Part shown: positions 46,165 to 60,600 of the stretch, one piece after another | How the letters are laid out: each line of letters opens with the position of its first letter | How positions within the stretch are numbered: the stretch's first letter is position 1 | DNA from: Apus apus | Taxonomy: Eukaryota > Chordata > Aves > Apodiformes > Apodidae | NCBI RefSeq assembly: GCF_020740795.1 | Contig: NC_067282.1 | Coordinates: 170,406,274-170,470,273, forward strand | Length of the DNA: 64,000 bases | Direction: 5' to 3' | The notes under the pieces: generated by a model | What the model saw: only the letters and a program-made list of their open reading frames with translations | What the model was told of the DNA's origin: nothing | The model's database searches: none | Made by a program: the position numbers and the translations under genes

Positions 46165-49100
46165 AGGCAGCGGAAGGGAGCCAAACCAGCCACTGAGCGT
46201 GTCCCCAGCCCAAGTACCATCTGAAAAATCACATCTCTATCACCCTGAACAGCTTGTTGTTGGTTTTGTTGTTGTGTTTTTTTTTTTTCCTTCAGCAAAT
46301 ATAATTATCTTCCAGTATTGTATTAATTGCAGGAAAACGCTCAGCGCTGTGTTTACTGCAGAATGTTGCAACATTCTGCAATAATCTGTGCTGAGTTTGC
46401 TGTGGGTATTTCTAGTACTTTTATGCTCACCCTTTTCCTAGCTGTCAGAAAAACTGCTGTAATTATTCTCAGGTATTTCATCCCAATTAAGGGTGACATT
46501 GAAATGTGTAAAATCACTTCATATTTTTACTGATATTCCATTATCCTTTAAAAATATACTAAAATTGCTAAGCAAATGCTTCCCCAATGTAATTAGTATT
46601 TTTTTTTCCTTAATCGTATCATTTTTCCAGGAAAGAACACAAAGGGATCCATAATGACTTCTGATATATTGTGTTTAGTCTTTAAAAGGAACGTTCTTGG
46701 AAAGCCTTTTATCAAGAAACGGAAATGAATTTTTTTTAAATGAAAATTTCAGAAACTTGGTGGAGACTCGTTTTATATTTGCTTGTTTTATTTGGATTTT
46801 AAAACCTCCACATGGTGATTTCAACCAAGGTACTGTGTCAGGGAAACCCAGAAGTGAAGTTGACCAGAGACAAGTAAAAATGCCTGTGTTGTTTTCATTG
46901 TCCAAACATAATGATGTGCAATAACTTAAACCAGCAGTTTCACATGGTTAAAAATGAATTGGATTTTTTTTTAAATTCTAAAAGGAACCTCAGAAACACC
47001 AAAAAGGATAACTGTTTGTGTTAGGTTAGAAATAGTTTTGAAACTACAAGAACTGGTTTCTATGCATTAAAGAAAAAGAAAAGAAAAGAAAGTGTTTTTG
47101 TGTTTAGGAATGTATAGAGAAAATTTTGCTCTTGTACCAACAAACACTGTTACAATAACAGGCACCTCTTTCTGCAACTGTCACTGAAGCTGAGGAATAT
47201 AAAATAATCTTGTGTGTGTCAGGAGTAAGATGCAAGCATTAGGTAATATAAAATTAGAGAGAAAAAACATTTTAAAAGTACAAGATCAACTCTGTGATAA
47301 AAACACGGAAAACAAGCCCTCTTTATCTAAACAGAAATTTAAAAAACAAATACACAGTGATACAGTTGAATGAATTTATGGAATAATATTTGAAACTGAA
47401 TTTCTTATCACTTAAAAAATATTTTTAAGTGTTGCTTAACTTGGAGAAATAGATTCATACTTGCAAAAACGAAGTTAGATGTAGATTCAAATTGCATAAA
47501 TCTATATGAATAAGCTAAATCTATGTTGCATCTAAACTTGCCAGTTTTAGTGAATGAGAATCTTGCTATTCGTTTGCCTGGAAACAAAGATTAGAACTTC
47601 AAAAGAATAGAAGTTTTGGTTTTCATTAAAAAAAAACAAAAAATGAACATAAAATGTGCAGTAAAGTTTTTTAAAAACTGTCCCAGATGTAAATTAAACT
47701 CCTAAATACACCTGAAACAATTAAAAAAAATAATACTATGTTTCATTCACAATCTCTATGTTTTAGGTTCTTATTTCTGTCAGAAACCTCACTAACACAA
47801 AAATGTAAGCCAACGAATGCATCTTCTGGTCTGCCCTGATATCTTTAGAGATTGTTTCATGAGAAACAGAGGACCCACAGCTTTCATTCCCTTTCAGATG
47901 TAATGTGAATTTGCTGTGGAAGGAAATGAAATAATTTCTAAAATGATCTTTCCCAAGTATCTTTTCGCGTTAAACAGCTCTTGGATTCGGTGGCTCCTAA
48001 TGAATTTGGATATGTTAACAGTGACTGGATCCTATCCAAATATGACTTGATGGGAAAACCATTAGTTTTCTTCCCTGAGGTTACACTGGGATTCCATCTG
48101 GTGATTGCTAATAAATGTGGATACGTTCTGAAAAAATAGCTTGTATTGAATTCTAGGATGAATTACCAGGCGTGCAGTTTCTTGAAGTTTCATTCATGTA
48201 CTTCAGGGAAACTGAGTCTGAGCACCTTAAAACTTGACAAGAGGAACACATTGCTCACATGACATAAACCTGCAGTTAATTTTTTTTTGTTTTGTTCTAT
48301 AGCAATTATTTTTACAGTAGAATTGCGTTTGTGATCAGCAAAAATGTCTTATTATGTAAAAACACTTATGAGAAAATCAAAAGTGAAACCAATTATTAAA
48401 AGCAATTTTACATTCGATTGTAGCTACCAAGTGCTTACCCTAAAATAACAACTTTAATTATCAAGTGAGTGCCTGAACAGCTTTCCTCCTTAATGGAGTG
48501 AAATCTAAATCTCATTTATCTTTCCTTTGAGCCATTCAGAGCACTTAGGCAAGTAATTTCATTTCTATATGCAGTGTTAGGGAGAAAATCTTATGAGGAA
48601 CAGAAAAAAATGTTTGTCTCAACAAAGAGGAAATGCTCATCCATTTTCAAAATCCTACAAATTCTTGGAAAATACAGCAACACATTTTAAATAGCTGGGC
48701 TAATGGTTGTATGCAGCATATGATGTTTGTGAACACTGCAGCTATTAATTACATACAGGGAAAGATTACATTTATAAAGGAAAAATTCTGTTGTTCAACT
48801 TTTTTTTTTTTTTTTGACAAACCAATTATTAGCCAGAGCAAATTAACCCTGGTTTTGATCAAAGGAGCAATTCATCTCATCCTGCAAGTCCTGCAGCCTC
48901 ATAGCTATCTGTTGTTGCAGAATGTACGGGTCTTCTTTAGCTGCCGACCCCATCCAGGCATAAGAAAAGGGAGTGAGGAAAAACCTATAAAGCCCAAAAT
49001 AAAACTGCAGATTCTTCTGGTTCTTGTCAGGTTCAGTTACAGTGGGGCAGAAACAGCAATAAATCCACTGAGGCTCTATCAGATCAAAACAGCTCCGTTA

Positions 49101-52100
49101 TAAATATCATTCATATAAACCATGTGGGCGAGAGAGAAACTGTCAGAAGAGGGGAAGGGAAACTAGGTCTTCTGCACTTCAATAAATTATATGATGTTTT
49201 TATAGATTCTAACATAAAAAATTAAAACTTAACATATGTATGCCTGTACACGTGTGAATGTATGTATGCGTGCATCGTGCATACTCACACGGTAGTGTTA
49301 AGTTAAACATTCAAAAGTTATAAATCCAAATATTTTGCTTTAATAAAATACAGAGATTTCAGTGACTGTAGATAAAATTGAAGTACTGTATAAATCTTGA
49401 ACAAGAGCTTTGAAGATGTGTTTCACATTTTCCTCAGGAGTTGACTCAGTGACTTGAAGTGCTTCTGATGGCAGGAATGACATAGTCCCTGCTTGGCTTT
49501 GCAAACAGTGAGTAGCTCAGAGGTTTGTGATCATTAAAGGTGATGACCTGGAAAGGTGATAGGGATGTGGTGACCAAAGGCCTTGTTTACCTACACAGTT
49601 GATAAAAAAAGGTTGTTTCCTATGTCTCCCTGCTGTAATCAAAATTATCAGTAAGAATCTTAATTACATAAAGTTTTGCCATGTTCTCTGCTTGGAGGTG
49701 ATGTGGTTTTTGTTTTGTTTTGTTTTACATTTTGAGACACCTTGACACTCTTATTGGAATACAATTGACAATTTGCCTGAAGTAGATAGAAGTTGCCATG
49801 GAAATTGCCAGATGATGATGTGCTTCCCCACCTTTCCTTCCTCAGTTAGATCTAGTGCAGTGTCTTAGCTACCAGAGTTCATTAACTAGTGAAAGATTAA
49901 TCTATATGTCAGTTCACTAAAGCACAAATGAGAGAGAACACCCTAGCAAAGCTATTAACATTGCAATGACTATACAATAAGAGAACAGGAATACATTGAA
50001 AGGATGGGAGTTCACCAAACCTTTTAACAAAGGATTTAGCGTTTGTTACAGAAGTTCATGAGAAGCGAAGCTACATCCAGATTGCACACCATCTACCAAA
50101 GTGCGTAAATCTGTTTTCTTCTGTAGAATTGTCATACTTTTGGGCACACCATGAACTTTGAGTTTTACTCTTTTTTAAAAAGCCATTTTCAAGTGTTTAT
50201 TTTTTTGGCACTGACTCTTGGTTCCTTGTCTGGGGAAGCCGAGGTCATTGAGTTCTACTGTCAATGCCATGCATTTGCTGGTTTAGGTCCTGAGTCAGCT
50301 AAACACACAGATGCTTACTTAACTTCAAAGGGGTAAACCATAGGCCTCAAGATAAGGTTGGTACTTATCTGCTCAGGGTAAATCGCTCACTGCCTTGCAG
50401 GTCAGTCCTTAATGACCACAGGGAGTAAAGCCAGAGTGAAAGAAAAATGAGTTTCAGTGGAAACCAGAGGAGGAAATGTACAGAAATGGGAGCCCTAACT
50501 TCAACACTGCCGAGAAAAAAGACCCACTTTCTGCCCCCAAAGCTTCCTCTGTTCTTCTCTGTTGGGTTCACGTGTTTACTTGGTGCCTGTAATTGTGTTT
50601 CTGCTCATGTTCAAAATTATTGCAGGCTGATAGCACATCCTTAAGCACAACTGGGAAATCAGAGCTCCAGGATTAGATTCTTTATGTTAGACACTTTAAT
50701 CAGAGCTGGTTGTTCTTAGCTCCCTTTTCAACCAGTGGAGGAAATAAGAGACAGCTCAAGGGGATATTTAATCTAATTTCTGTTGACTACTTCTGTATAT
50801 ACTAATCTGTTGTACTCTGCCCACTTCTGTCCACAGGGAAAGCCTCAGGTCACTTACTTAGGTTAGATCCCTCCCCAGCCAGTAGAGCATACAGGCTGAA
50901 GCCACAGGGTGACAGGACAGAAGAGCCTGACTTCTTGCAAGCAGAATTTGTGCCTTGCATTAACCTTGAAACTATCAAAACTTTTGCATTAACCTTGAAA
51001 CTATTTGCTTCTCTGTCTGTATCTGAAAATATAAGAATGTTCTTTCGGAGGAAGGATGTAAGCAGCAGCCAGCCCTCTAGAGAGCTTTCCAGGCTGTGGA
51101 TTCGAGGTGAATGGACATCTCTCGTTAGTCTTGAATATGGCATTTCCAGGGAGAGACAAGATTCAGGATGCATCTTGAAGCGGATGTTCAGCAGACTTTG
51201 ACTCTTTTGCAGAGCCACATATTGCTCCCTGTTTATTTTAAAGTGTCATTTGACATCAAAGCCTGAAGCTTAACATTGAGCACTTCTCTTTTATGGGGTT
51301 TATGTCTTTTGTTGAGTATGCTGTGAGGGCTCAAGTCACTAACTTTTGCACATGCAGGTGTGTGTAAAATCTCAGGAGTTTGAGAGCTTCTGGCATAGAG
51401 GCGAAAGAGAACAATCCTGGGCTCTGAAGCTGCAGCTGCTGCTCTTGCACTGGCCAGTCAGACCTAGCACACGTGCACTTGTGTTGCTAAAGAACACAAA
51501 AAACCTACTGCTCTCACTTTTTGAAACGGAAGGAAAACTTTGGCAATTATACCTTTGATGGAGTCACTGTTCTGGTGACCTGCCTACCGCTAGGATATCA
51601 GCAACACCTCCTCTCACCAGGAGTTATCCTTCCTGCTCTGCCATATGTGGGCTTCGAGGGTGCAGGATTATCAGTAGCACAGCCAGAAATGGGGAGGGGG
51701 AAGGGGGGAGTGCCATTTATCCAGAGGTGAATCAGAGTGCATGCACTGGGCCAGCATTGTTTGTGGAAAGGATACTCTGGGTATTACTGAAGTCTGAATG
51801 TACAGACCCCCTTTGTAAGGTATGTTTCTGTGTCTCTTCTTGACTACAGATGATTAATGATATTTTTCTATAATTTTATTTTCTGCTGCAGCTGCCCTCC
51901 AACCTTCTAAAATAAAAATCTATAAGCTACTGCTCTAAGTCACTAGGTGGAAGCATCTACCTTAATACTAGTAGCATAGCTCCTTATTGGAAAGAGAAGC
52001 TTCTCAGTTACCTTCTCATCTTTAATTTCTGCATCACATCACACAATGTCTCATTACCAAATGCTATGAACTGTAGTCCAACTATTGTCTTGTTCAGCAA

Positions 52101-54239
52101 ATTACTCCAGCACAAGCCAAGGTACACCCTAGGCCCTGACCCTGTAACATTTGGGAATGCATTTTGTTTTGTGCAGTGACGAGTACTTGCAGGCTTGGGA
52201 CTTCGTTTGGTGAGATGTGGAAGTATGTATTTAAATTGAGCTCACAGGAGCAAATGCTTGAGTGGCTGAGCTGGGACTAACACAAGGCTTTTTACCTTGG
52301 AAAAACCTTTAGCAAAAATCCAGCACGATGCCCTCACAGATGAGCTTTCTGAGCCCCTTTTTTCTGTAGCAGTACTTCCCATTTTCTCCACACTGTGCTT
52401 TCTCTTCTCAGTTTCCTCTCCTCACTCAGAATAATTGTTTCCCTTGGAAAGAAGTCAGGACTCCAATTAGCTGCGAGCTGGGCAGCCTGGAGAGTGGTAC
52501 TGTTACAATGGAAAACATCACTAATTTGAGCAATTGGTCTTCTGCACCATTGTAGCTCTGTTAACTAGGTGGCCATGACCCACATGTCCTTTCTCCAGGA
52601 TTTGGTTTCCTAACTCTTCTCTAAATCTGATCTGGTCTGGAATTTTCAGGGATGCTCTGGAACTGGCCAGGTGGGAGGACAGCAACGTCACACAAATAAG
52701 GAGACAAGAGAAAATAGGCCATCTGTCTGTGTATTGCATTCTTGCATGCCAGAGGCTAAGGCAGCAGGGTGATGATTTCTAGGTCTCCCCTTGCCTGCTG
52801 AAAAAGCTTCTCTCTTCTGACTGCTCCCTGCTAGTTCTTTCTGGCTGGAGAAATGGTATAAGCATTGCATAATCTACTTTAGGCAACAGGAGCAGGGCTA
52901 ATTCAATTTAAACCATCTAAGCTACCTTGGTAGATTTTGCATGAAAGTGGATTAGCAAGTGCTGAAACCACCATGACTTTGCCAGCAGAGCTCCATTAAA
53001 GATAACCTCATGCAAAGGGACTGTAAGCAACTGTCAGAGGTTGGTGGTATGGAGACCATACTGCCCTGGCAGTGTTTCACCCTTCCCAGCCATGGTGACT
53101 CCACAGCAGGAGGACAAACCCACCAGATTGTAATCCAGCTCCTCTTCCATCATAGGGTTCTCGCCCAGTGCCAGTCTTTATTATGGGCAAGATGTCAATG
53201 GAAAGCATCAAGCTTGCTTTTCATACTGCAGACGGCAGCACTGAGAAATAAACAAGAAGAAATCTGTTTTTTACTTATTAATTGAGCAGTTTTGATTAGA
53301 AAATCACTGACAGAAGTCAAACATGGGACCCCACAATGTAATGTTTACAGTGCCATTTCAGAGAGGAGCTCCACTTTGAAATTAAGTGAAAATATGTGGG
53401 ACGTTTGCAGAGCAGGGCATGTGTAGGGGTAGAAAATTGAAGCATGATGGAGCCATCAGCATTCAAGGGTTAGGGAAAAAACTGGTATTTGTATTCCTCA
53501 TGTTTCTTCTCAATTGACAAGATGATCCCTTCCATTAGCGGTTATTGGGCTAGCTTTTGTCTTGATTTCCTTGTATTTTCAATTTGCCAGTTTTGGCTTT
53601 GTGTTACTTTCCTTTACAAATACTACTATATAGTGAAATGGACAAAGTAAATGATTTCTTTATGTTTTTCTTCTGTGTGCTTTTCTCGTGCAAACACATG
53701 CAATGTGTTTCATGCAAACTGGTGTGTTATTTAGCACAGACTCTGTAATTGTATTTTAGTTTAATGGAGAAATGCTTAATACTCTTGATGCTCTTATTTC
53801 TAGTTCATTTTCTCTTGGAACAGCAAATGCTACTTTCTGTAACATAAATGAAGAAAGCTAACTTGGAATGGCTTTAGTAATACAATCTGGTTTGTTTACT
53901 GTTGGCAAACCCCAAATATTCCTCGAAAGATAAAGTTTCTCTGTTAGGCCAGCCATTATATTTCTTATACCTCATGTTTTAGATAAATAAGGCTCATTTG
54001 CTTCCCAGTTCATTGTTTGTTACAGAGACTAAAGAAAACAATTACAAGGCAACTTGCTTTTTATTTTGAAAATGTAAAGGTTATAAGCTGCAGTGAGCTG
54101 GAAAAACCCATGGAATTCAGTGGGACAGAAATAATCCAAAGCACATTCAATCGGCTGTGGAAGTACAGAAAACAGGATCATCAGGAGACACTTGGTGAAG
54201 GTAGCTGGCAGTAAATGAGATGTGACTCTCCCGTGCTTT
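46165..54239. other. AT-rich intergenic DNA
   Basis: About 8 kb without a recognised gene. A 156-codon open frame at 48633-49103 is interrupted in spirit by a poly-T/poly-Phe run and resembles nothing I know. A short AAAAG repeat lies at 47068-47090. Confidence 0.4.
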
Positions 54240-54690
54240 CTGACAGCAATGCTGCCTTTGCAATTTGGGTTTGTATTTCAAGAGGCAGCAGACAGATGAG
54301 GGAAGTAATTATTCCTTGTGCGATCACACCTGCAATATTGCTTTTGTACTCCAGGCTAGTGATTAGCAGGAAGCACCATACAAACCAGAGAACTGCTTAG
54401 AGAAGAGAGCTCTGGAAAGGAGAAGCCTGGAGGGGAAAGACATTCTCATTCTCAGGGTGGAGGGGCACATAAGGGGTGGTTTAGGAAGTACTTCCTCATG
54501 GGGAGGGTGATTAGACATTGGAATGGACTTCCCAGGGAAGTGGTGGAGGCACCGTCCCTGGATGTGTTCAAGGAAAGGCTGGATGTGGCACTTAGTGCCA
54601 TGGTCTAGCTGTTGTGCTGGTGTTAGGTCATAGGCTGGACTTGATGATCCTAATGGTCTTTTCCAGCCTTGGTAATTCTGTGATTCTGTA
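54240..54690 (+). mobile_element. CR1 LINE, old 3' fragment
   Basis: Plus-strand CR1 with a clear 3' half: GGGTGATTAGACATTGGAAT, CCCAGGGAAGTGGTGGAGGC, GGCTGGACTTGATGATCCTA, and a decayed tail (AATTCTGTGATTCTGT). The 5' part, coding for the GGSRQMREVI region, is diverged and contains deletions. Confidence 0.88.
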
Positions 54691-54829
54691 CTTCTGTTTA
54701 GGGGCGGGGCTGGAAGCATACACAGTCTAAAAGCCCTGTGCACCACGGGTGCTGTACTGATAAGCAAAACTGAGGAAAAAACCTCACGTTAAATAGACAT
54801 TAGAGTGTAAAACGGAAACAAACATATGA

Positions 54830-55060
54830 AGAGGGAAGATATGGGCTGAAGAAAATTAGGAGAAGCCTTTCTGTGGGTCAGTGGCATGAACTTGCTGCCT
54901 GCTATCCCTGGGGAAGTAGCCGAAACCTTGCTGTTTGAAGCATGTGAAACTAGTCTAAACAAGCTCATAATACATGTTTGCTGGAGAGCAGTGCTGCATT
55001 GGCAGGGAGCACTGGGTGACCTAGTGGGTCTTGTCCATCTGTGAAATCTATAAATAACAA
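54830..55060 (+). mobile_element. possible ancient CR1-like 3' end
   Basis: It contains GGGAAGTAGCCGAAACC and GGGTGACCTAGTGGGTCTTG, which resemble the late coding region and 3'UTR of a diverged CR1. No ATTCTATG tail survives, so the assignment is tentative. Confidence 0.4.
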
Positions 55061-55894
55061 CAGACTAAAAAAAAAAAAGTGTGAAAATTGGGCAGGCATT
55101 TTTCAAAAAGAAAGTCATTCTCCTAAAGCAGAGAAAAAGCAATCTGAAATCACCCAAAGACATTTATTGAACCTTATCTGAGTCTGTTTTTACAAAATGT
55201 GTTAGTTGTCAACTGATGGGGTGAAACCTTGGGCTGATTGACGTCCAGTGGAGTCCTACTACTGACTTCAGCAGGGCTGAGGTTTCGCTGCATTGCCTGA
55301 AGCTCCCCAGAGAGGACCTCCCCTCTGCACCTCACTAGCGGGGAAGACCAGGGCACCACGGCAGCACCATAGGTGCTTCACTGGCAGGGCTGGCCTGTTG
55401 CTTCAGGTGCTGCCTGTGAGGAAATCCCTGAGCACAAAGCCAAGCAGGTACTTTGTCTTCTCAGTGCCCTGGCTCCAAGCAACAACCTGCTCCTTGCTCT
55501 GTAGATGTGTTGCTTTGACTGGCAGAGGTGAGGGAGCACTGGGAGGAGACTCTCTTCTCCACCAGTATGGCTGGACCCAGAGGAGGTGTTTGTTCACTGC
55601 CTCACAGGGGGTGGGAGAGCATTCACCTTAGGATCCAGCTCTGCTTAGCCCCAGCTTTTCCTTCCCGGCGGTCTGGGCACAGCGTACAGCTCTACAGCTC
55701 AGAGGACAGCTGTCCCGGGGCAAGGGGGAGCATTTCCCTGGTGCCTCTCCGGCCATCTCCTGAGGCAGGCGAGGGTTCCAGCACACCAGTCAGAGAACAT
55801 GAGGAACCAGAGTTGTTTGGTGCATTTTATCCACCAGAACTGGGAAATAAGCTTGGACACAACCTCTGCTCAAAATTGTTATTTATGTCAATTG

Positions 55895-55950
55895 CCAGCC
55901 CCCCCCCCAAACAAACAAACAAACAAAAAACCACAACCCAAAACCAACCA
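55895..55950. repeat. CAAA/CCAA-rich simple repeat
   Basis: A C run followed by AAACAAACAAAC and ACCAACCAACC units. Confidence 0.8.
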
Positions 55951-57564
55951 ACCAGTCAGACCACAGCTAATCTAAAATCCTCTAACAAAAGAGCAGACAG
56001 GGGGGTTGTACTTGCAGTCTCACTCTTCCCTTCTCACCAGCCTGCCTCTCTCTCTCGCCCATTGCAGTAATCCAGCAGAACTGTTTTGTTTGTTTTGCTT
56101 GTTTTGTTTGGATTGGAAAATTCCCATTAGTTGTAGCTCAAAAACTGTGGCAGGTAGACTAAAAAGTGAAACCAGCCAGATACATAAGTAAAAATGAATG
56201 GCCCACTTTCATTGTTTTTCCTTCAATTTCAGACAGAGCAGATATCCTCTCTTTTCTGCTTGTCCCAGAGCTGACAGACTTCACTCAGGCTTTGTCTGTG
56301 CTGTCCTTGGGGATGCTCTGCCCTTGCTGGGCTTTTGACTCTGCTTACCCTCCCTTTTGGTGAGATGCTTCTAAGGTTTGGAAACATGAAGACGATGGTG
56401 AGGAGAAATGGGAGGAAAATTGGTGTGAGGCAGGAAGTCTATCCCTCTGTGGTGGGCCAGTTGGGTGGGCAGGGGAATGGGGATGGGGTAGCAGCAGCTG
56501 AGCCTGAGGTGCCACAGTTCAGTGGGGCTCTGTGACTCCCCAGGACCTCTTTCTGCCGGTTTTCCCCACCAGCTTCCTCCACTTGGCGGCCTGGCCTCAT
56601 GCTCCTCCTCAGATCCCCCTTTCTGGGGGACTTCTGTGACCCAGGGCTGCCAACCCTTGGTTGCCTTAACTTGGGGGGGTGAGAGAATGGGAGTGGTCCC
56701 AGCCTCCGGCCCTGCTGTGCTTGTTGGGGCTGTGCAACCCCAGGATGTTCAAGAAAGCACAATATAAAAACAGGGCAGTGCTGAGCCACAATGTCTTTGA
56801 TTCATGCTCAGTAACCACATGAGAGGATCCCATGCTTATAAAACTAAACTTCTTCAGCATCAAGAGAAATATTTATGAAGATGCTGCCAGCACGGCTGAC
56901 CTGCTAGTGTTCTGCAAACAGACTGATTTCCTGATGTCTCCTCCCTCCAGCAACCTTCCTTTCTCTGCTAGGCTGTTACAACTTTCTTCTGTCAGCTTTC
57001 ATTTTGTTGTGTCATTTCAGGGAGCAGAAAGGATGAGTCCCTCACCCGCTGCCCTCTGGCAGCCCCTTGATGTGCAGGGATCTCAGTACTTCCTTGCTGT
57101 ATCTCACTGCTGAGTTTGCTGTCTTTATAACCCGTGACCTGCACAGAGTTTTGGGCACACCAAAGTCTGCCTCCTTGAAGTTGTGCCTGGTTTTCTGGCC
57201 TGTCAGAGTCTCTGCTTGTCCTCTCCTGCCAGTCTTACAAGGACGTGTTGTGGTGGGCCAGCTTTGCCAGCCTGGCCCTATCACACTCTTCCCTCACCCT
57301 CAGGCTTTTGAATATCATTATGGCCAGCTTTGTTTTTATGGACTCCAGTGGCTTTCAGAATGCCTCAGAGAAGATGCCTTGCATGCTCCAGTTCTCATTT
57401 GGGGCGACAGTTATGTTATGCCCTTGGCATTGCCCAGGTATGCTAAATGGTAGAAAATGTTCCTTAACTTTCCAGCTCACAGTGCTTGTCTGAAAGTCCT
57501 TCATGGAACTCCCCTGTCTAAAATGGAGGAAATACAGTCCCTGGTGACCAGGGAGAGCTCTTCC

Positions 57565-57600
57565 AGCCTTTTCCCAGCCTTTTCCCAGCCTTTTCCCAGC
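57565..57600. repeat. 11-bp tandem repeat, three copies
   Basis: Three consecutive AGCCTTTTCCC units. Confidence 0.85.
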
Positions 57601-60600
57601 TGAATTGGGTTTTCACAATGCTACAGAGTTTCCCATAGCTGTTAGTCACTGTATACACTGAGAACTTCTCACCGTGCTGTGCAAGCTCCCTGTCACACCT
57701 AGTGAAAAAATTAATTTCAGACTCACCCTGAGGTTCATCTCAAATGTGTTTTTCCCTTTGGCCACAAGTTCTCAGCATTGTTGTTGTTGTTGTCTTTTCT
57801 TCCTGGCTATTACACCAAGTCCCCGTCCTTCCATCTTAGCCCTTTCCTTGCCCACCTGCCTACTTCCTTGCACTTGAAATTGTCTCCTTTTCCTTCATGT
57901 AAACCATTGCATGTGGCTTTAGACATCTGAACTTCAGAATGTAGAGACTTTAATTGATACCTGTCCTGTGTTATCCTGTGTTTTTTTTAAAAAAGCTTTT
58001 GGCTGTTTCAAGGAAACAGAAATGTTAGGGCCCCAACCACCATGTTTTCCTCCCAGCATTCTGTGAAATATTTAGGCCTATCCATGAGGATAATGAAGGA
58101 GTGGTGTTCATTATAGAAGGGTGCATATGTATGTAAGCATATGCATATACTGTTATTTATGTGTGTATGTGGACTCTTTGTGCTAGACCAGGTTCCAGCA
58201 ATGGGATACAGTGAAATGAATGCACACTGCCTGATTTTTTGGAAGTGCCAAAAGCCCTATGGTTTTGTTTAGCACTGCAGTTGCTCAGAGCTGGGGATTT
58301 TTTTCATTGTCTTTATGACCATTTGTACTCTTTGGAAGGGAGAGGTTTTGGTGGATTGGACCTGTGAGGCATGAAGAGGGCATTTTGCATAGGAGGCTGG
58401 CAAAGCATTTGCTGATAGTTGTTCTAAACCACAGGAATCATATCAATAGGAAATGGCTCATAATGTTCAACTCCAAGCAGCACGGGGAAGAAGCAAGCCT
58501 TTGGAAATAAATGGGTAATAGTAGTGGCGTAGTTTGGTGGACGAGGACTCTCTCAATTTTGCACCGAGAGAATGCCAAGAGTATTCAATGTCTTAGAAAG
58601 TGAAACATTTTAAAACCTTTTTTAAGAACGAATGCTGCAAGTATCCCATTTGTGACAGTCATATGTTTGATCTGGAGAGATCTGCTGGGACCCAAAGCAT
58701 TTCAAAGGCAAGTTCCCCAATTAGAAGTGTGCATCTAATTAGGTAAAGGGGTCTGATCTCCAAGCAATGCTTTTACTTACAGCAAAAAAAAGGATCAATC
58801 AGAAAGAGCCACCAGTGGGAAAATCCGTAATACTTGTGCTATGCAGCCTTCAGGATACTGCAATGACAGCTCTGGAGCTTGCCCTGCAAAGCATCACCCT
58901 GCACATTGCAGGGAATGCTGGCTCCTCCAACCCCACTGGCCAAGCTCTGAGTGACACTGCTGGGGTTGAGTTTCACCCCTTACCTTTATTCTGAGAAGGC
59001 TACTAATGACAGTCACACATAGGCCAAAAGTACAGGCATTTTTTCTGCAAAATAAAATTATGGCCCTTTTGTAGGAGGCCCCAGAAGCCCAGAAAGATCT
59101 GTTTCCACAGCATTGTGTGGGCTTCTGCACGATGGAAGCCACACATATCTTTTGCTGACTTGTGCCCCAAGAGATTATGGTTTGGAATGTAAAGTCCTTG
59201 ACAGTAACATACATTGAACAATCATTTTTTATTAGAAGGTTGAATGGTAGTGGTTAACAAATTAATCAGGGAAGAGGGATACAAGCACATGCCTTTATAG
59301 TTTATGGCATGGGTAGAACTCTCGTTTTCTCCACTTAGTATGTTTTGAAAGGAACAAGTTTTATGCTCATCGTTTTTCTTGTTGTCCAAGATCCCAGCAA
59401 CAAAACAGTAGGGAACTCCCATTACACATTTCAGCTCAAAAAGTATTCCTTTCTGCTCTCAGTAAAATGCACAGGTCTAGTGATCCAAGTTAAACATTAC
59501 TGGAATTTCACCGTAAGTAAAAAAATATATTAATTTTGAGCCCACATATTTTTCTTCTGGTAGGGTATAAAAGTTTAAAATAAGTACATGCTCCAGACAA
59601 TCTGTAAATGGTAGAGAGCAATGGATGAAATGAGGAAAGGGAAACAAAACAAAAAGCATGTTTAACAGCAGAGCAGCAGCAGTGCTGGTTGGTATGAACT
59701 TTTTTGGTATGGTAGCAGGAACGAGAGGTTTTCCCCGCTCTGTGGTCTGATTCAAAGAGAAGTGAAGGCTGGCATCATGCTGCCGACCTGGGGTGGAAGA
59801 TTTCTCTCCTGTACAAATCTGTAATCAGGGTTACTCCTCAATGGGAAGCACAGGGATTGTTGCAGAACATTAGCATGGCATTTCTGAACTCTCACATCCC
59901 TCACTCTCTCCCTGTGCGGGAGACACCGCGCTGCTGTTTCTCTGGAGTCTAAGGACTGTCCCAGCCATCTTTTTCAAATTAAAATGGCAATGTAAAGTTT
60001 TGTAAATGTTAGTTCTCCTAATTGACAGTGGCTTGTATAATTAAAATAAAATCACTAATATTTTCTCTTGTTTTCTTTTTTATCACTGAAGTTCATTTTT
60101 CAGTAACTCAGACAAGGTCTTCATTTTTACAGAGACCCATGCTGACCTCTAAATATCTGATTTTTTTCAGCGAGTGTTTATACCCATATGGTTTGAATTT
60201 AGCATTCTTATGAGTCATTTCACTTTGATAGTAACACTATGCTACAGAAAACTTCTTTTAATATTTTAACGTTTTAAATCAAACACTGCATAGTGCATTA
60301 CCTAAGCCCAGCTACATTTATGGAAACCGGTGGGTTGCTTCTCTTCATCTGACATTGCGTTTGCTCTCTTTGCGAAATAAATATTTCTCATTCTAGAAAG
60401 GTTTACAAAGCACATGTGTTCAAGTGTTTTACCATCTTTTGCTGCCACATCCTTTCCCAGACTTAATAACAACCTTTTTGGAAACAGGCTCAGTAGAGGA
60501 AGGATGAGTGATTCTATAGGAAGTAAGGATGCTCAGCACTTCCTTACATCTGACATTTAACCCAGGCAAAAGTGCTATATTTATTTTTCTGTCAACACTG

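Noticed and set aside
45585-46224. Long open frames (about 150-200 codons, both strands) rich in Cys-Pro-Ala-Leu or Arg-Ala-Gly-Gln
   Set aside because: They arise from a pentamer-based tandem repeat that lacks stop codons in any frame; no codon or splice support.
48633-49103. 156-codon open frame
   Set aside because: Contains a poly-T-encoded Phe run, AT-driven composition, no recognisable domain, no promoter or splice context.
55293-57453. Several 100-180-codon open frames in the GC-richer 55-57 kb stretch
   Set aside because: They overlap each other on both strands, show no family resemblance and no consistent splice signals.
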